This document shows positions 1-8,114 of a stretch of 64,000 nucleotides of DNA, one piece after another. A model generated the notes under the pieces. The model was not told the origin of the DNA, did no database searches, and saw nothing but the letters and a program-made list of their open reading frames with translations. The stretch's first letter is position 1. Each line of letters starts with the position of its first letter. The position numbers and the translations under genes were made by a program. Source of the DNA: an uncultured Granulosicoccaceae bacterium (GTDB lineage: Bacteria > Pseudomonadota > Gammaproteobacteria > CALCKW01); NCBI GenBank assembly GCA_937965695.1, contig CALCKW010000023.1, positions 1 to 64,000 on the forward strand. The letters run 5' to 3'.

Positions 1-398
1 ATCGAGTGCAAGTTGGTAGTGGTGCCATGTGTTTACATTGAAGTTGATGCCCTGCTCGCCGTCGGTGATAAATAGCTGCAAGTCTTCAGCGTTTACGGTG
101 TCGCCCGCTGGTGCGACTAACACCATAAAACGAGCACCTGCCATGGGGTAAAAAGCCTGCGTGCCGAGTGGGTGACGTTCCATCAGTATTACTTGATGCG
201 GCAGATTTATTGGCGTGCTGCGAAACACATTAATTAATGTGGTGGCGCCTTCTCCATCAAACTGCACATCACCTAAGTGATTAAATCGAGTGGTTAAACC
301 TTGATTTATAGATATCTGCTCGGCTTGGCGCACGTCTAGGACTTGGCCGTAGGGAGCAAAGGCTTCCGCTGTCAGTGGCTCGGGAATTAAATCACGCA
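1..398 (-). CDS. allA: Ureidoglycolate lyase, partial (C-terminus beyond left edge)
   Basis: The reading frame starts at ATG 398 and runs off the window after about 132 residues; the family is about 160 aa long. The frame contains ERHPLGTQAFYPM and a downstream TWHH, both hallmarks of the AllA cupin-like family. AllA splits ureidoglycolate into glyoxylate and urea, the last step of ureide breakdown in the cytoplasm. It starts 8 nt after the stop of the ureidoglycine aminohydrolase gene, so the two are almost certainly co-transcribed with puuE. The identity is well supported by motifs and context; only the extreme C-terminus is missing. Confidence 0.9.
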
Positions 399-406
399 TG
401 GTTGTC

Positions 407-1225
407 TCACAAACTCAAAGGCATATGTCGATTGACATCTTTGTACAATAAATACCGAAAGGGCTCAGGGCCGCCGGCATAACAGGCTTGCGGACAAAAG
501 GCACGCAGCCACATAAAGTCACCGGCTTCCACTTCATGCCAGTTGGTATTGAGCTTGTAAACTGCCTTGCCTTGCAGCACAAACAAACCGTGCTCCATCA
601 CGTGCGTCTCTTCAAACGGTATGGAGCCGCCCGGTTGAAAGGTGACGATGGTCATGTGGAAGTCGTAGCGCAAGTCATCCGGGTCAATAAACCGCGACGT
701 GGCCCAGGCGCCGTTTGTATCTGGCATCACATTGGGCGTGGTGCTCGCGTCTGAACTGATAATCGCAGGCGGCGCTTCTAAACCTTCTAGCGCTTGATAA
801 GCTTTGCGCACCCAGTGAAACCCAGCTTGTTGCTCGCCAGTGTTTCGCAACGTCCATCTGCTACCTGCAGGGACAAAGGCAAAGCCTCCAGCTTCGAGTT
901 GATGCTCTTTACCTTCGAGCGTCAGTAAAAGCTGGCCCTCGGTGACAAACAGCGCAGTCTGCGCTGTGTTGTCAGTCTCTGGTTTATCGCTGCCGCCGCC
1001 GGGCGCTACATCACACAGATAGTGTGAGAATGTCTCAGAGAAGCCTGTCATTGGCCGTGCTAACACCCAAAAGCGCGCACCCTGCCAGTGAGGGATAAAG
1101 CTAGTGACGATATCGCGCATGACACCTTTCGGGATCAGCGCATAGGCCTCAGTAAAACATGCGCGGTTGGTCATTAATTCTTGCTGGCCCGGATGCCCGC
1201 CGGGTATAGGGTGATAGTCGCTCAT
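407..1225 (-). CDS. allE: (S)-ureidoglycine aminohydrolase, bicupin
   Basis: This 272-aa protein has two cupin halves. The C-terminal half carries the metal-site signature FEETHVMEHGLFVLQG, with a Glu/His/His set expected to hold Mn, and ends with HEVEAGDFMWLRAFCPQACYA (family UGHase, also called AllE/YlbA). It hydrolyses ureidoglycine to ureidoglycolate and ammonia, feeding AllA. Its ATG overlaps the stop of puuE by 4 nt (ATGA type), and allA follows within 8 nt. Its presence implies that allantoate is broken down by an amidohydrolase rather than by allantoicase. The length is normal for the family. Confidence 0.93.
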   Translation of the reverse strand: MSDYHPIPGGHPGQQELMTNRACFTEAYALIPKGVMRDIVTSFIPHWQGARFWVLARPMTGFSETFSHYLCDVAPGGGSDKPETDNTAQTALFVTEGQLLLTLEGKEHQLEAGGFAFVPAGSRWTLRNTGEQQAGFHWVRKAYQALEGLEAPPAIISSDASTTPNVMPDTNGAWATSRFIDPDDLRYDFHMTIVTFQPGGSIPFEETHVMEHGLFVLQGKAVYKLNTNWHEVEAGDFMWLRAFCPQACYAGGPEPFRYLLYKDVNRHMPLSL

Positions 1226-2166
1226 GGTTTTGAAACTCCGTTAACGTGCTTGTCGCCCGTGTAGGGGTGATGTTCGACCCAGTGATTGGCAATATCGGCA
1301 CGGGTGCAAACCCACACATCGTCAAACTCCCGCACGTAGTCGAGAAAGCGCGCAAGCGCTAACGCACGGCCCGGGCGACCCACCAACCGGCAATGTAAAC
1401 CAATCGATAGCATCTTGGGTGCAGCCTCACCCTCCGCGTGCAAGAAGTCGAAGCTGTCTTTTAGGTATTGATAAAACTGCAACCCTGCATTAAACCCTTG
1501 CGGCGTCGCGAAACGCATGTCATTGGCGTCTAAGGTGTAAGGCACATTCAGCTGTGCGCTACCGTGTCTGTCATCCCAGTAGGGAATATCATCGGCGTAG
1601 CTGTCCGCGTGGTATAAAAAGCCGCCCTCTTCCGCGATCAGCTTGTGTGTGTTTGGACTGGCTTTGCCCAAGTACACGCCTTGCGGCCGGCTACCTGTCA
1701 CTTCTGTATGTATGGCAATTGCCTGTTGCAGGTGCTCGCGCTCAACCTGTTCTGATGTGTGCTGATAGTCCAACCAACGTAGGCCATGGCTTGCTATTTC
1801 CCAGTTAGCGTCGACCATCGCCGCGACGGCCGCGGGGTTTCGCGCCATCGCAAGGGCTACGCCAAATACAGTGACTGGCATATCGCGCTCAGTAAACATT
1901 CGATGCAATCGCCAAAAACCGGCACGCGAGCCGTACTCGTACAAGGACTCCATATTCATGTGTCGCATGCCCACAAAAGACTCAGCACCCACGATTTCAG
2001 AGAGCAGCTTTTCGGAACCCGGGTCGCCATCAAGAATGCTGGCTTCAGCCCCTTCTTCGTAGTTGACCACAAACTGCACAGCTACGCGGGCGCCACCTGG
2101 CCACTCGACCTTGGGTGGCCGACTGCCATAACCCACTAAGTCACGAGGATAGTGTTCGTCTTTCAT
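1222..2166 (-). CDS. puuE: Allantoinase, PuuE type (polysaccharide-deacetylase fold)
   Basis: This is a 314-aa protein of the NodB/polysaccharide-deacetylase superfamily, PuuE subgroup. It begins with YPRDLVGYGSRPP, has the family's VVNYEEGAE stretch and the EIASHGLRWLDYQ segment, and carries GKASPNTHKL where the family has a conserved SPNT motif. PuuE converts allantoin to allantoate without the dinuclear metal centre of classical AllB. It leads the puuE-allE-allA run and is separated from the upstream permease gene by a terminator-like hairpin at 2196-2216. Length and motif order match the family well. Confidence 0.92.
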   Translation of the reverse strand: MKDEHYPRDLVGYGSRPPKVEWPGGARVAVQFVVNYEEGAEASILDGDPGSEKLLSEIVGAESFVGMRHMNMESLYEYGSRAGFWRLHRMFTERDMPVTVFGVALAMARNPAAVAAMVDANWEIASHGLRWLDYQHTSEQVEREHLQQAIAIHTEVTGSRPQGVYLGKASPNTHKLIAEEGGFLYHADSYADDIPYWDDRHGSAQLNVPYTLDANDMRFATPQGFNAGLQFYQYLKDSFDFLHAEGEAAPKMLSIGLHCRLVGRPGRALALARFLDYVREFDDVWVCTRADIANHWVEHHPYTGDKHVNGVSKP

Positions 2167-2195
2167 TGAATTTCATCCTTAACCAAACAAAAAAA

Positions 2196-2216
2196 GCGCG
2201 GACAATGTGCCCGCGC
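2196..2216 (-). terminator. Hairpin terminator after the permease gene
   Basis: GCGCGGACA (2196-2204) and TGCCCGCGC (2208-2216) pair over 9 bp, with one G-T wobble and a 3-nt loop. On the minus strand the stem is followed by a run of seven T residues (about 2189-2195). It lies between the NCS2 permease stop and puuE, so it may end or reduce transcription entering puuE-allE-allA. Confidence 0.75.
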
Positions 2217-2243
2217 CTTTAACTTTCTAGCGCCTTTAAACGA

Positions 2244-3581
2244 TTAGTCGTTTGCTAGCTCTTCTGGCAACACCAAGTTCAGTACAATCGCCAAAAATGC
2301 TGCTGGCAATAGACCTGAAGTGAGTAGAATTTTCATTGTACCCGGTACATGTTGCAGTGCTTCTGGCACCAACTGAAGTCCTAGACCAACAGAAAGCGAG
2401 ATAGCAAAAATCACCATGTTGCGGCGATTCCAATTGACGTCTGCCAACATGCTGATACCCGCTGATGCAACCATACCAAACATGATGATGACACCACCGC
2501 CCAATACTTCGATAGGCACGGTAGAGATAACCGCACCAACTTTTGGCAACATGCCACAAGCAATCAAGAACAATGCGCCAATAGTCACCACGTGACGACT
2601 CATAACACCGGTCATCGCTATCAAGCCAACATTTTGGCTGAATGACGTGTTGGGTAGTGCACCAAAGGCACCAGCTACTGTTGTTCCCAGACCGTCTGCA
2701 TAGGTTGCACCAGAGATTTCTTTATCCGTTGCTTCACGACCAGCACCACCTTTGGTGATACCGGAAACATCACCAACAGTTTCGATGGCGGAGATGATAC
2801 CCATCAACATAAAACCAACAACGGCCGCTGTGGTGAATTGCAGAGGTCCGAAGTGAAAGAGGTTAGGAATCACAAAGTCTGCAGCCTTGCTGACATTTGC
2901 AAAACTCACTTCACCGAGCGCGTAAGCGTAAGCGTAACCTACGATCAGGCCGATCAGAACCGCTGCGACCGAGAGCAGACCGCGAGTGAAGAATTTCAAA
3001 CCCAACGTGACCAGAATGACGACAAACGCCATCGACCAATTTTTCAAGCTGCCAAACTCTGGCCCTTCCATTTCAAACTTAGCTGCGCCGCCTGCTGCGT
3101 ATTTGATACCAACAGCGACCAGTGAAAGACCAATCATCAGCACAACCAGGCCCGTGACTAATGGCGGCAACCAGTGGCGGATTCGGCCGATGAAACCACC
3201 CAGCACCAAGTGAAAAATACCACCGGCGACGACACCACCCATCAAAATAGGCATGGCTGCGAGGCCTTGACCTGCGACCAGAGGAATCATCACGGGCAAG
3301 AAGGCAAAGCTAGTGCCTTGAACAATCGGCAGTCTGGCACCGATGGGTCCAATGCCGATGGTCTGGATCAACGTGGCGATACCGGCAAAAAACATCGACA
3401 TTTGGATCATGTAGATCATTTGTCCCATGTCAGCACTGCCAAAACCAAAGCCTGCAGCACCAGCAACAATAATGGCCGGTGTAACGTTACTGACAAACAT
3501 TGCCAGCACGTGCTGTATTCCCAAGGGGATTGCTTGCCCTAATGGGGGCATGTAATTCGGGTCTTTCAAATTAGCACTCAT
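2244..3581 (-). CDS. NCS2 family purine permease (urate/xanthine type)
   Basis: This 445-aa integral membrane protein belongs to the nucleobase-ascorbate transporter (NCS2/NAT) family, with the usual 12-14 hydrophobic segments. The NAT signature is visible as QNVGLIAMTG (pattern Q-N-x-G-x4-T-[GRK]) followed by VMSRHVV, and TM1 begins LGIQHVLAMFVSNV. This signature form is typical of urate/xanthine carriers such as YgfU/UacT and PucJ/K. It sits downstream of puuD and upstream of puuE, so uptake of urate or xanthine for this pathway is the natural role. Exact substrate preference cannot be read from sequence alone. Confidence 0.9.
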   Translation of the reverse strand: MSANLKDPNYMPPLGQAIPLGIQHVLAMFVSNVTPAIIVAGAAGFGFGSADMGQMIYMIQMSMFFAGIATLIQTIGIGPIGARLPIVQGTSFAFLPVMIPLVAGQGLAAMPILMGGVVAGGIFHLVLGGFIGRIRHWLPPLVTGLVVLMIGLSLVAVGIKYAAGGAAKFEMEGPEFGSLKNWSMAFVVILVTLGLKFFTRGLLSVAAVLIGLIVGYAYAYALGEVSFANVSKAADFVIPNLFHFGPLQFTTAAVVGFMLMGIISAIETVGDVSGITKGGAGREATDKEISGATYADGLGTTVAGAFGALPNTSFSQNVGLIAMTGVMSRHVVTIGALFLIACGMLPKVGAVISTVPIEVLGGGVIIMFGMVASAGISMLADVNWNRRNMVIFAISLSVGLGLQLVPEALQHVPGTMKILLTSGLLPAAFLAIVLNLVLPEELAND

Positions 3582-3698
3582 GTTTTCTCCAATCTCTCTG
3601 TGGCCGTATTACTGCGGCGTATATGTCTTGCAAAAATCCTGTATCAAACAAAAAGAGTAAAACTATTCACCCTTGTTATTGAGACACAGGCAAGTAAA

Positions 3699-4886
3699 TT
3701 AATTGGCTTTTGCGCCTTCAGTTATCCATACGCCCAAAATTGCCCGCTCTTCTTTTGTCATACCTGTTGTATTGCCCAATGGCATGCTCATGGTGTCCAC
3801 AGCACGTGCTTTTATGCTGGCCGCATGCCGTTGAACATCCTCTAGGGTGTCGAACATCACACCATTAGGTGCAGCGCTAAACACCTTGTCAGTGGGCGCG
3901 GCACTATGACAAGTCGCACAGTGCGTTTCTACCATGGCCATGGCCTGTGCAGCACTCGCTCCGCCAGCAGGCGCCACTAGCTTTGCGGGCGCAGCAAACC
4001 AAGCGACAACCGCAAACGCAATACCGGCAGCAACTAACATCCAGCTGGCATGATTGCCTTTGTGTTTAAGGTTGTAATAGTGTCGAACACCCACACCGAT
4101 GGGTATCAACGCCGCGATAATCAACCAGCTGTACTGATGACCAAACGTGCTGGGATAATGATTACTGATCATCAAAAACAGCACCGGCAAGGTAATGTAA
4201 TTATTTTGACGCGAGCGTATCAGTGCCTGCTTACCATCGTTAGCGTTAGGGGTTTCACCGGCTATCAAGGCTGCCACAAGGCGGCGCTGACCCGGCATGA
4301 TCACCATTGCAACATTGGCTACCATTATAGTACCCAGCATCGCACCAACATGAATATAAGCGGCACGACCACCCAGCACTTGCGACAAAGCGAAGGCAAC
4401 TAACACGACGAGTAGATAGCCCACAAGACCTAACATCTTCGGATTATCTGCAAGTTTGGACTTGCATAATCGATCGTAGACCACCCAGCCAATCACCAGT
4501 GTGGCCAAACCGATGACAATAGCAGTCACAGGCGAAATATCGGCCACATTTGGGTCGACCATGTAAACGTCGGCGTTTAGGTAATAGACGATTACCAGCA
4601 AGACCATACCGCTCAGCCAGGTGGAATACGCTTCCCACTTAAACCAATGCAAGGTCTCTGGCATTTTCTCTGGAGCAACTTCGTACTTTTGCGCGTGATA
4701 AAAACCACCACCGTGCACACTCCAGATGTCGCCAGCGACGCCCGGTGGTTTCTCGCCGACCCGGTTCAAGTGGCCTTCTATCCAATTGAAGTAGAAAGAC
4801 GCTCCGATCCAAGCCACACCCACAATCATGTGGATCCATCGGGTTAATAAGTTTAGCCATTCAATAATATGGGGATCGAGGGTCAT
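3699..4886 (-). CDS. puuD: Membrane urate hydroxylase with C-terminal cytochrome c domain
   Basis: This 395-aa protein has an N-terminal multi-pass membrane domain (first segment TRWIHMIVGVAWIGASFYF, further segments to about residue 290). A periplasmic cytochrome c domain follows, with haem motif CATCH near residues 323-327 and a likely axial Met in the DTMSMPLG stretch. PuuD oxidises urate to 5-hydroxyisourate and passes electrons to the respiratory chain through its own haem. It therefore takes the place of soluble cofactor-free uricase or FAD-dependent HpxO, neither of which is seen here. Its ATG overlaps the uraD stop by 4 nt. Confidence 0.94.
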   Translation of the reverse strand: MTLDPHIIEWLNLLTRWIHMIVGVAWIGASFYFNWIEGHLNRVGEKPPGVAGDIWSVHGGGFYHAQKYEVAPEKMPETLHWFKWEAYSTWLSGMVLLVIVYYLNADVYMVDPNVADISPVTAIVIGLATLVIGWVVYDRLCKSKLADNPKMLGLVGYLLVVLVAFALSQVLGGRAAYIHVGAMLGTIMVANVAMVIMPGQRRLVAALIAGETPNANDGKQALIRSRQNNYITLPVLFLMISNHYPSTFGHQYSWLIIAALIPIGVGVRHYYNLKHKGNHASWMLVAAGIAFAVVAWFAAPAKLVAPAGGASAAQAMAMVETHCATCHSAAPTDKVFSAAPNGVMFDTLEDVQRHAASIKARAVDTMSMPLGNTTGMTKEERAILGVWITEGAKAN

Positions 4887-5386
4887 GCGCCTGCTCCTTG
4901 GCTAGCTAGCCAGGTGTCAATTCTAAGTTCAGCGATGCGATGCACTTGCGTCAACGCAGTACTGAATTCTGTTTGTTTATCGTTGTTCACTCGCTCTTCA
5001 AAAGCACTCAGTATCTGGTGTCGATCAAAGCCTTTGACAGCCATAATAAAAGGAAAGCCAAACCTTTCGACGTACTCGGTGTTTAAGGTTTGAAAGCGCT
5101 CGAACTCCTCCGGGGTACACTGATCAATGCCAGCACCCGCCTGTTCCGCGGTGGATTCTGCGGTTAATTCGCCACTCATCGCCAATTTGCCCGCCAAATC
5201 AGGGTGTGCCCTTAGTAGAACCAATTGCGCTTCAACACCGGATGCCTCAACCTGAGCGCGAAACACTGAAAGCAACTGCTCGCGGTTAATAGGCTCTTTC
5301 ACACCTTGTGCGAACGCCGCTTCCGCAACCCACGAAGAGTGCTCGTAAATTCCGCCAAAAATATCGACGAATTGTTCTTTGTTCAA
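4883..5386 (-). CDS. uraD: OHCU decarboxylase
   Basis: This 167-aa protein carries the catalytic RAHPDLAGK motif, the downstream STAEQAGAG stretch and the FGFPFIMAVKG segment that define 2-oxo-4-hydroxy-4-carboxy-5-ureidoimidazoline decarboxylases. The enzyme yields S-allantoin from OHCU, the third step of urate breakdown. It lies 30 nt after gntR and overlaps puuD by 4 nt, so it is in the same minus-strand operon. Length is normal and the reading frame intact. Confidence 0.94.
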   Translation of the reverse strand: MNKEQFVDIFGGIYEHSSWVAEAAFAQGVKEPINREQLLSVFRAQVEASGVEAQLVLLRAHPDLAGKLAMSGELTAESTAEQAGAGIDQCTPEEFERFQTLNTEYVERFGFPFIMAVKGFDRHQILSAFEERVNNDKQTEFSTALTQVHRIAELRIDTWLASQGAGA

Positions 5387-5416
5387 CTGAATTACCCTCT
5401 AACAATTTTTGGTGTT

Positions 5417-6100
5417 TTAGCTAAACGCTCGCTGCACGTCACTGCTGATATCAAGCTGTAATTTCTCTTCTATACCCAATAAATGAACTTTCATCACACG
5501 AGCGGCAAAATCTGGGTCTCCGCTGACCAAGGCATCGATCAATCCCCCGTGATCAACACAAGAGCAACCTTGATCTACACCTTCTCTCTCGTACTGCGCG
5601 ACGATCAGCTCGCAACGACTAACAACCCGCCTGGCGGCTAAAGCCATTGGTTCGTTGCCGCTGACGTTAGCAATAGCAAAGTGCAACTCCGCAGACATTC
5701 GCAACATGCGGCCACGCTGGCCCTTTTCTCGATAGCGCAACTCATAGGCGTGCAATTTTCGCAATCGTTTTTGCTCTCGATCGGTAATACGCGTGGCCGC
5801 CAATCGTGCCAATTCGGTCTCAAGCACCATACGGGTGTGTAAATAGCTTCTTGCCAAACTTGGCGGCGTCAATGCCACACTTGCACCCTTATTCACTTCT
5901 ATACAGAGCACGTCATCACTGGCCAACTGCTGTAGTACTTTCCGCACCACCGTGCGGCTGACCGCAAAATGCTCTGCCAGCGACTGCTCACCAATCCGTG
6001 TTCCTGGCCTTAATCGTTGTTCCATAACTGCATCAAATACCGCGTTATAAAGCGCTCGGTCTTTTGACACCGCATGACTTCCAGAACTAATCTCGCTCAT
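5417..6100 (-). CDS. GntR/FCD-family regulator of the purine genes
   Basis: This 227-aa protein has an N-terminal winged helix-turn-helix (about residues 14-75; recognition region EHFAVSRTVVRKVLQQLAS). A C-terminal FCD ligand domain follows, with putative metal-binding His residues in AELHFAIA, DHGGLIDAL and MKVHLLG. A GAGAGG sequence lies just before the ATG. It is the first gene of the minus-strand purine operon and diverges from uraH. Two identical palindromes in the shared promoter fit the FCD-GntR consensus. The ligand is likely a pathway intermediate such as urate or allantoin, but this is inference. Confidence 0.9.
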   Translation of the reverse strand: MSEISSGSHAVSKDRALYNAVFDAVMEQRLRPGTRIGEQSLAEHFAVSRTVVRKVLQQLASDDVLCIEVNKGASVALTPPSLARSYLHTRMVLETELARLAATRITDREQKRLRKLHAYELRYREKGQRGRMLRMSAELHFAIANVSGNEPMALAARRVVSRCELIVAQYEREGVDQGCSCVDHGGLIDALVSGDPDFAARVMKVHLLGIEEKLQLDISSDVQRAFS

Positions 6101-6154
6101 GTCCCTCTCGACGGTCGCCCTTACTGCGAACTGACATACAAATACAGATGCGCC

Positions 6155-6166
6155 ATTGTATACAAT
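6155..6166. promoter_or_regulatory. Putative GntR operator, copy 1
   Basis: ATTGTATACAAT is a perfect 12-bp palindrome, 54 bp upstream of the gntR ATG. It fits the FadR/FCD operator form T-n-G-T-n3-A-C-n-A. An identical copy lies 78 bp further on. Confidence 0.75.
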
Positions 6167-6232
6167 AATTTCTTCACTGGTTAACTATTAGTTCACTAAA
6201 CCAACTATATTTCTGGTATTCAGCCTATTACT

Positions 6233-6244
6233 ATTGTATACAAT
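6233..6244. promoter_or_regulatory. Putative GntR operator, copy 2
   Basis: This is a second perfect ATTGTATACAAT palindrome, 37 bp upstream of uraH. Centre-to-centre distance to copy 1 is 78 bp. One site lies near each divergent start, so one regulator could control both arms and autoregulate. Confidence 0.75.
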
Positions 6245-6281
6245 GTCTTTAATCACTCCCCACTAGTTCAGGAAATCATCG

Positions 6282-6635
6282 ATGGCAGGTCTCAGCACTC
6301 ATATTCTCGACACCAGCGCAGGCCGGCCAGGCGCAAACATTCGAATCGAATTGCATCAACTCAAAAATGGTGATCGTGTACAAATTGGCGAATACCGCAG
6401 CAACAACGATGGCCGAGTAGATTCGCCACTGTTGACCGAACAAACAGCTGAGCCCAGCCAGTATGAGCTCACCTTTTACGTGGGCGATTACTTTCGTGCC
6501 AATGACACACCTCTGGCAGAGCCTGCGTTTCTCGATGATGTGGTCCTTCGCTTTGCTATCAGCGATCCTAGCCAGCACTACCATGTACCACTACTGATAT
6601 CACCTTGGTCATACTCAACCTACCGCGGCAGTTGA
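6282..6635 (+). CDS. uraH: 5-hydroxyisourate hydrolase (transthyretin-like)
   Basis: This 117-aa protein opens with LSTHILDTSAGRPGANI and ends with HYHVPLLISPWSYSTYRGS. The N-terminal His, the C-terminal HYHVPLL and the YRGS tail are diagnostic of HIU hydrolases and separate them from true transthyretins. It hydrolyses 5-hydroxyisourate, the PuuD product, to OHCU for UraD. AGGAAA lies just before ATG 6282. It is the first gene of the plus-strand purine operon and is followed by xdhA after 15 nt. There is no periplasmic signal, so the protein is cytoplasmic. Confidence 0.95.
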   Translation: MAGLSTHILDTSAGRPGANIRIELHQLKNGDRVQIGEYRSNNDGRVDSPLLTEQTAEPSQYELTFYVGDYFRANDTPLAEPAFLDDVVLRFAISDPSQHYHVPLLISPWSYSTYRGS

Positions 6636-6650
6636 GAAAGGATGCAACCC

Positions 6651-8114
6651 ATGCGCGACGCTCTGCGTTTTATATTTAATGGCGAGCTTCAAGAGATCAC
6701 CGAGCTAGCCCCGCACACGACGGTACTGCGTTGGTTGCGTGAAAGTGTTCGCGCAACGGGCAGTAAAGAGGGATGTGCTGAAGGGGACTGCGGCGCGTGT
6801 ACGCTTATAGTTGCCGAGCTAAAAGACGATCAAATTTGCTACAGAGCAATCAATAGCTGCATTGCTCTTTTGGCTAGCTTGGACGGTAAAGCACTGATCA
6901 CCGTGGAGAGTCTCAGCGACACACCAGAGTCTGCCCACCCGGTCCAGCTTGCCATGGCAGAACACCACGGTTCGCAGTGCGGTTTTTGCACGCCCGGCTT
7001 TATCATGTCCATGGTGGCCCACGTACAGAGCGATCAGCCCCCCTCTCCTCGCGACACCTTAGCGGGCAATTTGTGCCGCTGCACGGGCTATACACCCATT
7101 TTGGAAGCATTAGACAGTGTTGATGTACAAGCCGCTCGAGCGCACACGGGGTTTATGCAGCAGCAGCTCGAGAAAAAACTAAAAGACTTAAACCAAACAG
7201 ACGACTTGCTTTTCAGTGGCGAAGAAGGGACCTTTTTTTCACCGGCCAATGCTGCAAGCTTGGGTGAATTTCTCGTCGAGCAGCCTGACGCACAATTGGT
7301 CGCTGGCGGAACGGATGTCGGTCTGTGGGTAACAAAACAAGGTAAGCGTTTCAACACACTTGTCGCGATGAATCGCGTAGAAGATTTACGCCATGTTCGA
7401 GAGCTTGGTGGGTGGTTAGAAATTGGCGCTGCCGCCACCTACAGCGAAGCGCAAGTAGCCCTTAGCGCGTGGCACCCTAGCCTGAACAACCTATTGCGTC
7501 GCATCGGTTCTACTCAAATTCGCAACTCCGGCACAGTGGTTGGAAACATCGCCAACGGTTCGCCGATTGGCGACATGCCCCCAGCGCTTATTGCACTGGG
7601 AGCCACGCTGGAAATAGCGCACGGAGACGACCTGAGAGAAGTACGTTTACAAGACTACTTCATCGACTACGGACGCCAAGACATCAAACCAGGAGAATAC
7701 CTGCGTTCGGTTCGAATACCGCCCATGTCAAAAGGCAATATTTTTGGCAGTTACAAAATCAGCAAACGCTTTGAGCAAGATATCTCTGCAGTGGCAGCGG
7801 CATTTTGGGTGGACGTCTCCCCAGAGGGGAACGTGGTTAACATGCGTGCGTGTTTTGGTGGCATGGCAGCGATACCCAAACGCGCAGCAACCGTTGAAAA
7901 CACCCTCATGGGCTTGCCCTGGAATGCGGATTCAGCTCGCCTTGCGGCAGAGCAACTCGCTCAAGACTTCAACCCACTAAGTGACTGGCGCGCAAGTGCA
8001 GAATACCGATTAAAAGTAGCAAAAAATCTGCTGATAAAATTTGCACTTGAGAGCCAAGGCATGGATCTCAACCTCTACCACGACGCGACGGCGTGTTCTG
8101 AGACCCCATCGTGA
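6651..8114 (+). CDS. xdhA: Xanthine dehydrogenase small subunit (2Fe-2S/FAD)
   Basis: This is a protein of about 487 aa. The N-terminal ferredoxin domain carries the first cluster motif GCAEGDCGACT (near residues 41-51) and the second in CGFCTPGF and NLCRCTGY. A FAD-binding domain follows from about residue 190 (AGGTDVGLWVTKQ, then IRNSGTVVGNIANGSPIGD). The start is taken at ATG 6651 because AAAGGA lies 8 nt upstream; an ATG at 6642 overlaps that ribosome site. XdhA moves electrons from the molybdenum subunit to NAD. Its end overlaps the xdhB GTG start. Confidence 0.95.
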   Translation: MRDALRFIFNGELQEITELAPHTTVLRWLRESVRATGSKEGCAEGDCGACTLIVAELKDDQICYRAINSCIALLASLDGKALITVESLSDTPESAHPVQLAMAEHHGSQCGFCTPGFIMSMVAHVQSDQPPSPRDTLAGNLCRCTGYTPILEALDSVDVQAARAHTGFMQQQLEKKLKDLNQTDDLLFSGEEGTFFSPANAASLGEFLVEQPDAQLVAGGTDVGLWVTKQGKRFNTLVAMNRVEDLRHVRELGGWLEIGAAATYSEAQVALSAWHPSLNNLLRRIGSTQIRNSGTVVGNIANGSPIGDMPPALIALGATLEIAHGDDLREVRLQDYFIDYGRQDIKPGEYLRSVRIPPMSKGNIFGSYKISKRFEQDISAVAAAFWVDVSPEGNVVNMRACFGGMAAIPKRAATVENTLMGLPWNADSARLAAEQLAQDFNPLSDWRASAEYRLKVAKNLLIKFALESQGMDLNLYHDATACSETPS

